Source: Pararhizobium polonicum
Lineage (GTDB): Bacteria > Pseudomonadota > Alphaproteobacteria > Rhizobiales > Rhizobiaceae
DNA: 64,000 nt
Reading direction: 5' to 3'
Assembly (NCBI RefSeq): GCF_001687365.1
Contig: NZ_LGLV01000004.1
Span: 62,001-126,000, forward strand
How positions within the stretch are numbered: position 1 is the stretch's first letter; every line of letters starts with the position of its first letter. The notes under the pieces are model-generated. The model had not been told where the DNA came from and did not search any database. It saw nothing but the letters and a program-made list of their open reading frames with translations. Shown here piece after piece: positions 8,445 to 19,111 of this stretch. The position numbers and the translations under genes were made by a program.

Positions 8445-9706
8445 AACCGGCCCGCCGCAAAATAGGCCGCCGCCTCGTCGATCGCGTCATAGGCCCGGCC
8501 GAGTTCGGCGGCAGTGACGCAGTAGGGCGGCATCAGGTAAATGACGTTGCCAAGCGGACGGATCAGCAGTTTTCGTTCGCGAAAGAATGCCCTGAGCTTT
8601 GGACCGACATCCGAAAGGTAGCCGCTTGCCGGGACGATGAGATCGAGGGCCGTGATCGTTCCGATCTGGCGGGCATTGCCGAAGCGCGGATCGGATGTGA
8701 AGCGAGACAGCCCCTCCTGCTGTAACCCTTGAAGCGCGCGGATGCGCTCGCCGACCGGCTCGTTTTCCCAAACCGTCAGATTGGCAACCCCTGCCGCGCA
8801 GGCGATCGGGTTGGCGGTATAGGAACTGGAATGGAAGAATGTCCGGCGGCGATCCGTCGACAGGTGCGCATCGAAAATCTCGGCCGTGCAAAGGGTGGCC
8901 GCAAGCGGAAGGGCGCCGCCGGTCAAACCCTTGGAGGTGCAGAGAATGTCAGGTGTCACACCGGCCTGTTCGCAAGCGAACACGCTGCCAGTCCGGCCCC
9001 AGCCGGTCATCACTTCGTCGATGATCATCAGGGTACCATGCCGTTCGGCGATCCGCTTCAATTCGCTGAGGACGGACGCCGGATAGGTCCGCATGCCGCC
9101 CGCTCCGAGAATGAGCGGTTCAATCAGAAGTGCTGCCACCTGGCCGGTCGCGCAGAAGCGCTCGAAGGCGTCGAGCGTGTCCTGCTCATGGCCAGGATCC
9201 GGAAACGGCAGGCGATCGACACCAAAGAGCAGCGGTTCGTAGGCCGCATTGAAGACACCGCGCTCCCCGGCCGACATCGTGCCGATCGTATCGCCATGAT
9301 ACCCATGCTCCATGACGCAGACGCGGCGGCGCGGCGCGCCGGAATTGTGGAAGAACCCGAGCGCCATTTTCAGCGCGACCTCGACGCAGGTCGATCCGCT
9401 GTCGGAATAGAACACATGGTCGAGGCCGGCGGGCGCGATCTTCACCAGACCCCGCGCCAGTTCCTCGGCGGGTTCATGGGTATATTCGGCGAAAATGATC
9501 TGGTCGTAATTCTCGCATGCCGCCTGGATGGCGCTCACGATCACCGGATGCCGGTGGCCATGGGTGGTCACCCACCAGGAGGAGATGGCATCGAGGATAC
9601 GCGCACCGTCCTCATCGACCAGGCAGGCGCCATCCGTGTGCACGATCCGTTTCATCGCCGGTTCGAGCGCATGCTGGGTGAAGGGGTGCCAGACGGGTGA
9701 CGTCAT
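8441..9706 (-). CDS. bioA: Adenosylmethionine--8-amino-7-oxononanoate aminotransferase
   Basis: 421 residues. BioA converts 8-amino-7-oxononanoate to 7,8-diaminononanoate using S-adenosylmethionine as amino donor. Class III aminotransferase features are clear: WHPFTQ at the N-terminus, [10 protein letters not shown], the [15 protein letters not shown] region, [21 protein letters not shown] and the PLP lysine in CTSKGLTGG. The tryptophans in SSWW are typical of BioA rather than other omega-aminotransferases. It overlaps bioD by 4 bp and bioZ by 4 bp, so expression is tightly coupled. The start ATG at 9706 is part of the ATGA overlap with the bioD stop. Length is normal. Confidence 0.96.
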   Translation of the reverse strand: MTSPVWHPFTQHALEPAMKRIVHTDGACLVDEDGARILDAISSWWVTTHGHRHPVIVSAIQAACENYDQIIFAEYTHEPAEELARGLVKIAPAGLDHVFYSDSGSTCVEVALKMALGFFHNSGAPRRRVCVMEHGYHGDTIGTMSAGERGVFNAAYEPLLFGVDRLPFPDPGHEQDTLDAFERFCATGQVAALLIEPLILGAGGMRTYPASVLSELKRIAERHGTLMIIDEVMTGWGRTGSVFACEQAGVTPDILCTSKGLTGGALPLAATLCTAEIFDAHLSTDRRRTFFHSSSYTANPIACAAGVANLTVWENEPVGERIRALQGLQQEGLSRFTSDPRFGNARQIGTITALDLIVPASGYLSDVGPKLRAFFRERKLLIRPLGNVIYLMPPYCVTAAELGRAYDAIDEAAAYFAAGRL

Positions 9707-10338
9707 GCGATCATCTCATGAAACGGGGAAAGCGGAAAACTGTCGTGAAAGGCCAGCCGCAACAGGTCCGGTGTCAGCGGGTCAAGCCGTGGCAGGCGGC
9801 CGAGTATCCGCACATGCCCCATTGCCGCGATGATCCGTTGCGTTTCGGCCGCCTCGTCGCCGATGAAGGCGACGCCGAAAACCGGGATGGAGCGGCGGCG
9901 CAGCGCTTCCAGCGACAACAGCGTGTGGTTGATCGTGCCGAGCCCGGTGCGGGCGCAAAGGATGACCGGGATTTGCCAGCGCGCGAAGACATCGGCAAAC
10001 ACCTCCGTTTTCGTCAACGGCACCAGCAGGCCGCCGGCACCCTCGATGATGAGCGGAGCATTCGTGACGGGCGGTACCAGCATGTCCGGCACGATCGTGA
10101 CGTGGTCGATGCGGGCCGCGAGATGGGGCGATGCCGGTGTCTTCAACCGATAGGCTTCCGGCAGGATACGCTCCGGCGGCAGACCGCTCAGCCGGCTGAC
10201 AATCTGGCTGTCCGTTTCCTCATCGAGCCCTGCCTGCACCGGCTTCCAGTAATAGCCGGAAAGCGCACCGGCGAGCGCCGCCGAAAACACCGTCTTGCCG
10301 ATGCCGGTATCCGTGCCGGTGATGACGAAACGCATCAT
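9703..10338 (-). CDS. bioD: Dethiobiotin synthetase
   Basis: 211 residues. BioD carboxylates diaminononanoate with ATP and CO2 to form the ureido ring of dethiobiotin. The N-terminal P-loop reads [11 protein letters not shown], the signature of the family, and KPVQAG and [10 protein letters not shown] are also diagnostic. I place the start at the ATG at 10338, which overlaps the bioF stop as ATGA; the adjacent ATG at 10335 is equally possible. A longer frame extends upstream to 10383 but would sit wholly inside bioF. It is the third gene of bioBFDAZ. Confidence 0.95.
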   Translation of the reverse strand: MMRFVITGTDTGIGKTVFSAALAGALSGYYWKPVQAGLDEETDSQIVSRLSGLPPERILPEAYRLKTPASPHLAARIDHVTIVPDMLVPPVTNAPLIIEGAGGLLVPLTKTEVFADVFARWQIPVILCARTGLGTINHTLLSLEALRRRSIPVFGVAFIGDEAAETQRIIAAMGHVRILGRLPRLDPLTPDLLRLAFHDSFPLSPFHEMIA

Positions 10339-11480
10339 GGCGCGTTCTCCGCCATGATCGCCGCAAGCCGGGTAAACATGCATGCAATCATGGCCCTGTC
10401 GACATTCAACGTGATGGCGATCCGGAGCCTTGCCGTGCCTTCAGGAACGGTCGGCGGGCGGATGGCGCGGATGTCGAAGCCTTCGCCCCGCATGCGCGCG
10501 GCTATCCGAACGGCCCGGCCGTTATCGCCGATCAGTACCGGCAGGATCTGCGATCCGCTGCCCTTCATGCCAAGTCTGGCTGTCAGTTCGGTATTGGCGA
10601 AAGCCTTCAATTCGTCGAAGTCCGTGCGGCGCTGCGGCTCATCCGTCAGCATTCGCAGCGCTTCGCGCACGGCGGCGGCCATCAGCGGCGATGGCGCGGT
10701 GGAATAAATGAAACCCCGCGCCCGGTTGACGAGATAATCGCAAAGCACAGCACTTGCGCCGAGCAGCGCACCGGAAACGCCGAGGGCTTTGCCGCAGGTG
10801 TGCAGCACGATGACATTTTCCCGGTTTTCCAGATCGGCGGCAAAACCGCGCCCGCCGGGGCCGAAGACGCCGGTGGCATGCGCCTCATCGATCACCAGAA
10901 AGCCGTCGTGCCGTTCGGCAAGGGCTGCCAGTTCTGCGAGCGGGGCGCGATCACCGTCCATGGAGTAGAGGCTTTCGACCGCAATCCACGGGTGGCCGGT
11001 GCCACCATTGCGCCGCCAGTCGATGATGGCGTCTTCGAAAGCCCCGACATCGTTGTGCGCCACCGCCACGGCCTGTGCCCGGCTCGCCTGGATTCCCTCA
11101 TGCGCGCTGGCATGGACCAGGGCATCGTGGACGATGAGATCGCCGCGCTGCGGCAGGGTCGAGAACAGAGCCGCATTGGCGGCATAACCACTGCCGAAAT
11201 AAAGAACCCGCTCGGCGCCGAAAAATGCGGCGGCCTCTTCTTCCAGTACCTCGTGCTCCGCGTGATTGCCGCGCAGCAGGCGCGAGCCGCCGGCACCGAC
11301 GGGCACGCCGCGCTGAACGGCAGCGGTGATAGCCGCCTTCAACCGTGTGGAACCGGCGAACGCCAGATAGTCGTTAGAGCTGAAATCGGCGCCGTCCTGC
11401 GCGATCAGAACCCGTCGCCGTCCCTTGCGGTCCAATCCCGCCAGCGTCGTTTCATAGCGAGCAAGGCCTGCGGGTGTCAT
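10335..11480 (-). CDS. bioF: 8-amino-7-oxononanoate synthase
   Basis: 381 residues, standard for BioF. It condenses pimeloyl-ACP (or -CoA) with alanine to give 8-amino-7-oxononanoate. Motifs of the alpha-oxoamine synthase family are present: [45 protein letters not shown] and the PLP lysine in [11 protein letters not shown]. It overlaps bioB and bioD by a few bases, making one polycistron. The ATG at 11480 overlaps the bioB stop as ATGA. With BioZ supplying the chain, it carries out the first committed ring-assembly step. No anomalies are seen. Confidence 0.96.
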   Translation of the reverse strand: MTPAGLARYETTLAGLDRKGRRRVLIAQDGADFSSNDYLAFAGSTRLKAAITAAVQRGVPVGAGGSRLLRGNHAEHEVLEEEAAAFFGAERVLYFGSGYAANAALFSTLPQRGDLIVHDALVHASAHEGIQASRAQAVAVAHNDVGAFEDAIIDWRRNGGTGHPWIAVESLYSMDGDRAPLAELAALAERHDGFLVIDEAHATGVFGPGGRGFAADLENRENVIVLHTCGKALGVSGALLGASAVLCDYLVNRARGFIYSTAPSPLMAAAVREALRMLTDEPQRRTDFDELKAFANTELTARLGMKGSGSQILPVLIGDNGRAVRIAARMRGEGFDIRAIRPPTVPEGTARLRIAITLNVDRAMIACMFTRLAAIMAENAP

Positions 11481-12481
11481 TCCGCCTGCTCCAACTCCAC
11501 CGGCTTCAAACCAAGGCGGCGGAAGAGCGCTGCATCGTGATCTTCTCCCGGATTGTCGGCCGTCAGCAGCGTATCGCCGGCAAAGATCGAGTTGGCGCCG
11601 GCGAAGAAACAGAGCGCCTGCATTTCGTCGCTCATCTGCGTCCGCCCGGCCGACAGGCGCACATGCGAACGCGGCATCAGGATGCGGGCGAGCGCGATGG
11701 TCCTAACGAATTCGACCGGATCGACCGGCTCCGCATTGGCAAGTCGCGAGCCGGGGATCGGGATCAGCATGTTGACCGGAACGCTTTCGGGCGGCGCCGG
11801 CAGATTGGCAAGCGTCACCAGCATGGAGATGCGATCCTCCGCCGTCTCGCCCATGCCGAGAATGCCGCCGGCGCAGACCTTCATGCCCGCCTCGCGCACG
11901 TTGGCCAGCGTGTCCAGCCGGTCAGCGAAGGTGCGGGTGGTGATGATCTGCGGATAGAATTCCTCAGACGTATCGATGTTGTGGTTGTAGTAGTCGAGGC
12001 CGGCATCGGCCAATGCTTCCGCCTGACCCGGCGACAACATGCCGAGCGTCATGCAGGTCTCCATGCCCAGCGCCTTGACGCTGCCGACCATGGCAACCAG
12101 CGTTTCCATGTCGCGCTCCTTGGGGCTGCGCCAGGCAGCACCCATGCAATAGCGGGTCGCACCCTCGGCCTTGGCCTTGCGTGCCTCGGCGACGACCTTT
12201 TCGACCATCATCAGCTTCGATGCCTTGAGACCGGTCGGGGCATGCGCCGACTGGCTGCAATAACCGCAATCCTCGGCGCAGCCCCCCGTCTTGATCGACA
12301 GCAGCCGGCTGATCTGCACCGCGTTGGGATCGAAATTTTCCCGGTGAACTGTTTGCGCCCGGAACAGCAGATCGTTGAATGAAGAATTATAGATAATTTT
12401 CGCATCAGCGAGAGTCACATGCCCCATAAAAGCTGCACGATGCGCTTTTGCATGCTCTTCGGCGGTGATTTTCTGCAGCAT
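11477..12481 (-). CDS. bioB: Biotin synthase
   Basis: 334 residues. This radical-SAM enzyme inserts sulfur into dethiobiotin. The CAEDCGYC segment in [17 protein letters not shown] gives the C-x3-C-x2-C cluster motif, and [23 protein letters not shown] and GGILGMGE are BioB hallmarks. The start is the ATG at 12481, preceded by GGGAAGG; the frame also opens at a TTG at 12517, which I reject because it has no better ribosome site. It is the first gene of bioBFDAZ. Two BioR boxes lie 42-70 bp upstream, and a third exact BioR box occurs inside the coding sequence at 12387-12396. Confidence 0.96.
   Translation of the reverse strand: MLQKITAEEHAKAHRAAFMGHVTLADAKIIYNSSFNDLLFRAQTVHRENFDPNAVQISRLLSIKTGGCAEDCGYCSQSAHAPTGLKASKLMMVEKVVAEARKAKAEGATRYCMGAAWRSPKERDMETLVAMVGSVKALGMETCMTLGMLSPGQAEALADAGLDYYNHNIDTSEEFYPQIITTRTFADRLDTLANVREAGMKVCAGGILGMGETAEDRISMLVTLANLPAPPESVPVNMLIPIPGSRLANAEPVDPVEFVRTIALARILMPRSHVRLSAGRTQMSDEMQALCFFAGANSIFAGDTLLTADNPGEDHDAALFRRLGLKPVELEQAE
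12387..12396 (-). promoter_or_regulatory. BioR-box sequence inside bioB
   Basis: The coding strand reads TTATCTATAA within codons for K-I-I-Y-N, identical to the box upstream of bioB and to the one upstream of bioR. It lies about 90 bp downstream of the bioB start. Exact identity in a GC-rich gene makes a functional intragenic operator possible, though the codons also encode a plausible BioB segment. Confidence 0.45.
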
Positions 12482-12522
12482 TTCCGACCTTCCCTCTCCC
12501 GTCGCCGTTACCGGCAAAAGAA

Positions 12523-12551
12523 ATATAGATAAGACTCAATATTATCTATAA
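12523..12551 (-). promoter_or_regulatory. Tandem BioR boxes upstream of bioB
   Basis: TTATCTATAA (12542-12551) matches the known Agrobacterium/Rhizobium BioR operator. ATATAGATAA (12523-12532) is a second, inverted copy with one mismatch. They lie in the AT-rich leader of the bio operon, placed to block transcription when the BioR protein encoded at 12701-13369 is bound. Confidence 0.85.
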
Positions 12552-12700
12552 TTTCTTACAGCGCACTCCGGCGCAACCGCCTTAGCGTTGAGGCCTTCGA
12601 AATCATTCAATCCTGAGAGGAATTCCATCACCATGGCGCGACCCAGCATTCGCAAATGCCAAGCGGACAAACGGCAAAAACAGAAGCTGAGCGCCGGATA

Positions 12701-13369
12701 TCAGCCGACGATGGCGAAGGCGTCGCGTGTTGTGCCGGACGCATTGCGGACCGGCTTTTGTCCGATCCACTGGACGTGACGCTCCAGAACAGCAGCGGCA
12801 TTTTCGACATTGCCCTGACGCAGGAAGGTCAGGATCGCACGATGATCGTGATCGGTGCGCACTTCCCATTCCGATCGCCAGCTGGCGAACAGGAAACGGG
12901 CGCTGGCGGCGTGCAGGTCGCCAATCGCAGCCAGCAGGCGCGGCATGCCGCAAGGCGTGACGATCAGGGTGTGAAAGCGCCGGTTGGCCTCTTCCCACGA
13001 GCGGACGTCGACTGAATTGTCGCCGGCGACGGTCGCCTCCTCGGCCAGGTCGAGGATCGATGGTGTGAGATGCGGCGCTGCGTGCCGAAGCGCCAGCACT
13101 TCCAGCGCCGCGCGCATCTGCGCGACCTCGCGAACCTCCTCGAGATTGAAGGAAGCCACCCGCACGCCGCGGCGCGGCTCGCTGACCGCAAGCCCCTGCG
13201 CCTCCAGCCGGCGGAAGGCTTCGCGCACAGGCACATGGCTCGTGCCGAATTCTTCCGCGATATGGTCCTGCCGCAGCTTCGTGCCCGGATCAAGTTGTCC
13301 GGTCACGATCCTGTCGGCAAGGATGCGGCTGATGCGGCTGGCAATCGTGTCTTCGCTCGTCGAGGTCAT
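12701..13369 (-). CDS. bioR: GntR-family biotin regulator BioR
   Basis: 222 residues. The N-terminal winged helix reads PGTKLRQDHIAEEFGTSHVPVREAFRRLEAQGL, and the C-terminal domain is FCD-like. Alphaproteobacteria commonly control biotin synthesis with a GntR protein, BioR, rather than the BirA repressor, and its operator TTATCTATAA occurs upstream of both bioB and this gene. The gene lies directly upstream of the bio operon on the same strand, about 220 bp away. The start ATG at 13369 is followed upstream immediately by an A-rich stretch and then a BioR box, with no recognisable ribosome-binding site. The protein therefore probably represses itself, and its mRNA could be leaderless. The longer ORFs on the opposite strand here are not credible. 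Confidence 0.92.
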   Translation of the reverse strand: MTSTSEDTIASRISRILADRIVTGQLDPGTKLRQDHIAEEFGTSHVPVREAFRRLEAQGLAVSEPRRGVRVASFNLEEVREVAQMRAALEVLALRHAAPHLTPSILDLAEEATVAGDNSVDVRSWEEANRRFHTLIVTPCGMPRLLAAIGDLHAASARFLFASWRSEWEVRTDHDHRAILTFLRQGNVENAAAVLERHVQWIGQKPVRNASGTTRDAFAIVG

Positions 13370-13372
13370 TTT

Positions 13373-13382
13373 TTATAGATAA
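13373..13382 (-). promoter_or_regulatory. BioR box at the bioR start
   Basis: TTATCTATAA on the minus strand ends 3 bp before the bioR ATG, where a Shine-Dalgarno sequence would normally be. It indicates negative autoregulation of bioR. Confidence 0.82.
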
Positions 13383-13526
13383 TTTGCTACCGCAGCGCTG
13401 TCGAGGCCGCGTTTGTAATCATTGGACATCTTCACAGCCTGCGGGCCCGAAGCAAAGGCCGGCTGAAGGTGTCGCGCTGAACGGCTCTTGACGCTCCGTC
13501 CAAAACTGTGCCTAGATTGGCGCATT

Positions 13527-15583
<2,057 letters not shown>

Positions 15584-15585
15584 GC

Positions 15586-16641
15586 ATGCGCGTCCTGATC
15601 AGGGGGGCCGGCGTTGCCGGCCTCACGCTTGCCCATGAACTGGCGGCGAAGGGCGTCGCGGTCGAATTGGCCGAAACGTCGTCACGGCCCGGCGGTGGAG
15701 CCTCGTGGTTTGCCGGCGGCATGCTGGCGCCCTGGTGCGAGCGCGAAAGTGCGCCCGAAACGGTCCTCACGCTCGGGCGCGGTGCAGCCGACTGGTGGGA
15801 TGCGGCCCTGCCCGGTCATGTCACCCGCAAGGGCACATTGGTGGTGGCGCCACCACGCGATACGGCCGAACTGACCCGCTTTGCAGACCGCACATCGGGT
15901 TTCGACTGGCTGGATGCGGATGACATCGACGCCCTGGAACCGGGCCTTGCCGGACGGTTCCGCAAGGCATTGCTCTTTCGCGGCGAAGCACATCTCGACC
16001 CGAGGCGGGCGTTAAACGCCCTGCATGGAAAACTGGCGGCGATGGGCGTGCGGTTCCATTTCAACGCCGCCATGGACTTTCCGGATGCCGGGTTCGATTG
16101 TGTCATCGATTGCACCGGGGCAAGTGCGATCGGCCAAGCGGAGGATCTGCGCGGCGTGCGCGGCGAGATGCTGATGCTGCAAACACCGGAGGTGACGCTG
16201 TCGCGCCCGGTCCGGCTGCTGCATCCGCGCATTCCGCTCTATATCGTGCCGCGCAGCGATGGCCGCTTCATGGTCGGCGCGACTATGATCGAAAGCGCCG
16301 ACGACGGACCGATCAGCGCCCGGTCGCTGATGGAGCTTCTGAACGCGACTTATGCGCTTCACCCGTCTTTCGGCGAAGCCCGGGTGATCGAAACCGGCAC
16401 CGGCGTGCGCCCGTCCTACCCGGACAATCTACCCCGCATCGGGGTCGATGGGAGGACCATCCGTGTCAACGGCTTCTATCGGCATGGGTTCCTGCTTGCG
16501 CCATCCGTCGCCAGGGACGTTGCAACACAAATCATCTCGCCTTCGAAGACAAAACACCTGCCGTCCACCGGGCCGTTCAAACCGGCTGCAGCAACCGAAC
16601 GCAAAACCGCCACTCACCTGAAGATTGGAGCAAGCCGATGA
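15586..16641 (+). CDS. thiO: Glycine oxidase ThiO
   Basis: 351 residues. This FAD-dependent DAO-family enzyme oxidises glycine to iminoglycine for thiazole formation. The N-terminal dinucleotide fold is [18 protein letters not shown], and the C-terminal region [16 protein letters not shown] with [12 protein letters not shown] is typical of ThiO. I choose the ATG at 15586, with GGGAG 7 bp upstream, over the GTG at 15580 that overlaps thiC. The stop overlaps the thiS start by 4 bp. Together with ThiS and ThiG it makes the thiazole phosphate half of thiamine. Confidence 0.93.
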   Translation: MRVLIRGAGVAGLTLAHELAAKGVAVELAETSSRPGGGASWFAGGMLAPWCERESAPETVLTLGRGAADWWDAALPGHVTRKGTLVVAPPRDTAELTRFADRTSGFDWLDADDIDALEPGLAGRFRKALLFRGEAHLDPRRALNALHGKLAAMGVRFHFNAAMDFPDAGFDCVIDCTGASAIGQAEDLRGVRGEMLMLQTPEVTLSRPVRLLHPRIPLYIVPRSDGRFMVGATMIESADDGPISARSLMELLNATYALHPSFGEARVIETGTGVRPSYPDNLPRIGVDGRTIRVNGFYRHGFLLAPSVARDVATQIISPSKTKHLPSTGPFKPAAATERKTATHLKIGASR

Positions 16642-16835
16642 AACTGACGATCAACGGCGAAGACCATCAGACCGATATATCCATCCTTTCGGAGCTGCTG
16701 ACCGCGCTGGAATACGAAGGCGACTGGCTGGCGACGGCCGTCAACGGCGAGCTGGTGCATCGGGACGATCGCGAGGCCTTTGCACTGAACGACCGAGACC
16801 GCATCGAGATCCTTTCGCCGATGCAGGGAGGCTGA
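16638..16835 (+). CDS. thiS: Sulfur carrier protein ThiS
   Basis: 65 residues with the ubiquitin-like fold pattern and the essential C-terminal Gly-Gly (LSPMQGG). The terminal glycine is adenylated and converted to a thiocarboxylate that donates sulfur to ThiG. The start is the ATG at 16638, overlapping the thiO stop as ATGA; longer upstream frames overlap thiO and are not protein-like. It lies 2 bp before thiG. The adenylating partner ThiF is not seen in this window and must be encoded elsewhere, as in other rhizobia. Confidence 0.95.
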   Translation: MKLTINGEDHQTDISILSELLTALEYEGDWLATAVNGELVHRDDREAFALNDRDRIEILSPMQGG

Positions 16836-16837
16836 TC

Positions 16838-17611
16838 ATGCTCGAACTCTATGGAACCTCCGTCGCCTCCCGCCTTCTGCTGGGAACGGCCCGCTATCCC
16901 TCTCCTGCCATTCTTGCGGATGCAGTGCGCGCATCGAAGACGGAGATCATCACCGTGTCGTTGCGCCGGGAGACAGCGGGCAGCCGCACCGGCGGCGCTT
17001 TTTCCGAACTGATCCGCACGCTCGGTGTCAGGGTTCTGCCCAACACTGCAGGCTGCCACACCGTCTCGGAAGCCGTGTTGACGGCAAAGATGGCACGCGA
17101 CGTCTTTGCCACGGACTGGATCAAGCTCGAGGTGATCGGCAATCATGACACGTTGCAGCCGGATGTGTTCGGGCTGGTGGAGGCGGCACGCATCCTGAGC
17201 AACGAGGGCTTCAAGGTCTTTCCTTACACCACCGACGATCTGGTGGTGGCGGAGCGGCTGCTGGAGGCGGGCTGCGCGGTGCTGATGCCCTGGTGCGCGC
17301 CGATCGGCTCGGCCATGGGCCCGGTCAATCTGTCCGCGCTGCGAACCATGCGCGCCAATTTTCCGGACGTCCCGCTGATCGTCGATGCCGGTATCGGCAG
17401 GCCTTCTCACGCCGCAACGGTCATGGAGCTTGGCTTTGACGCCGTGCTTTTAAACACCGCCGTCGCCGGGGCTGCCGATCCGGCCGCCATGGCCGCTGCC
17501 TTCACCGGCGCAATCGAGGCCGGCCGCACCGCCTTTCAGGCAGGCATGCTGGAGCCGCGCGACATGGCTGTTCCCTCGACACCGATCATCGGCAAGGCGG
17601 TGTTTTCATGA
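16838..17611 (+). CDS. thiG: Thiazole synthase
   Basis: 257 residues, normal for ThiG. It joins 1-deoxyxylulose-5-phosphate, iminoglycine and ThiS-thiocarboxylate to form the thiazole ring. The Schiff-base lysine lies in DWIKLEVIG, and [23 protein letters not shown] and [10 protein letters not shown] are conserved. The start is the ATG at 16838 with GGGAGG upstream; a longer frame running back through thiS is rejected. It overlaps thiE by 4 bp. Part of the riboswitch-controlled operon. Confidence 0.96.
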   Translation: MLELYGTSVASRLLLGTARYPSPAILADAVRASKTEIITVSLRRETAGSRTGGAFSELIRTLGVRVLPNTAGCHTVSEAVLTAKMARDVFATDWIKLEVIGNHDTLQPDVFGLVEAARILSNEGFKVFPYTTDDLVVAERLLEAGCAVLMPWCAPIGSAMGPVNLSALRTMRANFPDVPLIVDAGIGRPSHAATVMELGFDAVLLNTAVAGAADPAAMAAAFTGAIEAGRTAFQAGMLEPRDMAVPSTPIIGKAVFS

Positions 17612-18213
17612 AGCTCGATCCCTTCTACCTGATCGTCGATAGCGCAGAGTGGATCGACCGCCTCGTGCCGCTCGGCGTAAAGCTGGTGCAGCTGCGCATG
17701 AAGGATTGCGACGCGAGGCAGTTGCGTCGCGAAATCCGCCACGCGAAAGCGATCTGCGCGGAACATGGCTGCCAGCTCATCATCAACGACTACTGGCAGC
17801 TGGCCATCGATGAGGGCTGCGATTTCGTCCATCTCGGCCAGGAAGATCTGGCCGGGGCCGATATTGCCGCCATCCGCGCCGCGGGCCTCAAGCTCGGGCT
17901 CTCGACGCATGACGAAACGGAGCTGGAAACGGCGCTTGCAGCCGCGCCCGACTATGTGGCGCTTGGGCCGGTCTGGCCGACGATCCTCAAAAAGATGAAG
18001 TGGGAACCGCAGGGACTGGACAGGCTGCGGGACTGGAAAGCGCGGATCGGCCCCCTGCCCCTTGTGGCGATCGGCGGCATCAATGCCGACCGTATCGATA
18101 GCGTTTTTGCCCATGGCGCCGACTGCGCCGCCGTCGTGACCGATATTACCCTCCATGCCGATCCGGAGGCGCGGACACTGGAATGGATCGAACGGACGGC
18201 CCGTTTCAGATGA
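17608..18213 (+). CDS. thiE: Thiamine phosphate synthase
   Basis: 201 residues. ThiE couples hydroxymethylpyrimidine diphosphate with thiazole phosphate to give thiamine phosphate. The TIM-barrel motifs are [46 protein letters not shown] and AIGGI, all at the expected order and spacing. The start ATG overlaps the thiG stop as ATGA. The 3' end overlaps thiD by 4 bp. An intact, typical enzyme. Confidence 0.95.
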   Translation: MKLDPFYLIVDSAEWIDRLVPLGVKLVQLRMKDCDARQLRREIRHAKAICAEHGCQLIINDYWQLAIDEGCDFVHLGQEDLAGADIAAIRAAGLKLGLSTHDETELETALAAAPDYVALGPVWPTILKKMKWEPQGLDRLRDWKARIGPLPLVAIGGINADRIDSVFAHGADCAAVVTDITLHADPEARTLEWIERTARFR

Positions 18214-18956
18214 CGCGCAGTACACCGCATATGCTTGTCGTGGCTGGGTCCGATTCCTCGGGCGGCGCCGGCATTGTCCGCGACATCGAGACGCTGGCAG
18301 CCTTTGGGATAAAGGCGTCGGTCGCGATCACCGCCGTCACCGCCCAGACCCATCGAGACGTTCTTCACGTCGAAACTATCCCCCCCGACCGGGTTGTCCA
18401 ACAGATGCATGCGGCGCTGACGGCCAATCCGGTCACCGCGATCAAGATCGGCATGCTGGCAACAACAGCAACAATCGAGGCTGTTGCCAAGGTACTGGCG
18501 AATCATCCGGACATTCCGGTGGTGCTCGATCCTGTTCTGGTCTCCACCTCCGGCGGTATGCTTCTGACACCGGGCTCGATGGCTGCACTGCGCGATCTGT
18601 TTGGGTCTTGCACGCTGATCACGCCGAATCTACCGGAACTTTCACGGCTGACGGCGGTTGAAACGGCTGGAGCAAGAGAGAATGCGGCCGGTCAGGCGCG
18701 GCGCCTGATTGCGGCCGGTGTGCGAGCGGTGCTTGTCAAGGGCGGTCACGACGATGGAATGGAATCCGTCGATATCCTCATACAGCCGGATCGGGCCGAT
18801 CAATCCTTCGCGGCACCGCGCCTTGAGGCCTCGATGCGCGGCACCGGCTGCATGCTGGCGAGCGCGATTGCCGCGCGCCTGGCTTTTGGCGACAGCCTTG
18901 CAACCGCGATTGCCACTGCCAAGGCCTTTGTCCATCGCAAGCTCAGCGAAGGATAA
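18210..18956 (+). CDS. thiD: Hydroxymethylpyrimidine/phosphomethylpyrimidine kinase
   Basis: 248 residues. ThiD phosphorylates the pyrimidine precursor twice before ThiE. Ribokinase-fold motifs are VAGSDSSGGAGI at the N-terminus, VLDPVLVSTSGG, TPNLPE, LVKGGH and the anion-hole GTGCMLASA near the C-terminus. I start it at the ATG at 18210, which overlaps the thiE stop; an ATG at 18183 lies inside thiE and adds nine residues unlike the family. It is the last gene of the thiamine operon. The ThiE-ThiD pair completes the operon's synthesis of thiamine phosphate. Confidence 0.94.
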   Translation: MTRSTPHMLVVAGSDSSGGAGIVRDIETLAAFGIKASVAITAVTAQTHRDVLHVETIPPDRVVQQMHAALTANPVTAIKIGMLATTATIEAVAKVLANHPDIPVVLDPVLVSTSGGMLLTPGSMAALRDLFGSCTLITPNLPELSRLTAVETAGARENAAGQARRLIAAGVRAVLVKGGHDDGMESVDILIQPDRADQSFAAPRLEASMRGTGCMLASAIAARLAFGDSLATAIATAKAFVHRKLSEG

Positions 18957-19111
18957 GCCGGGACTATCCGGCATCCAATTCGCGGCATCGACCAGCAGCC
19001 GGATCGGTTGGACAGCCTTGCAACACATTCCGCTCATATTCTTCGATAGGGGGAGCGCCTCGGACGCGCTATATTTGGCAGGTCAACACCGTGTTGGAGA
19101 GATTCGCGCCG

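Noticed and set aside
12588-12779. 63-codon plus-strand frame between bioB and bioR
   Set aside because: It overlaps the end of bioR antisense and has no family resemblance.
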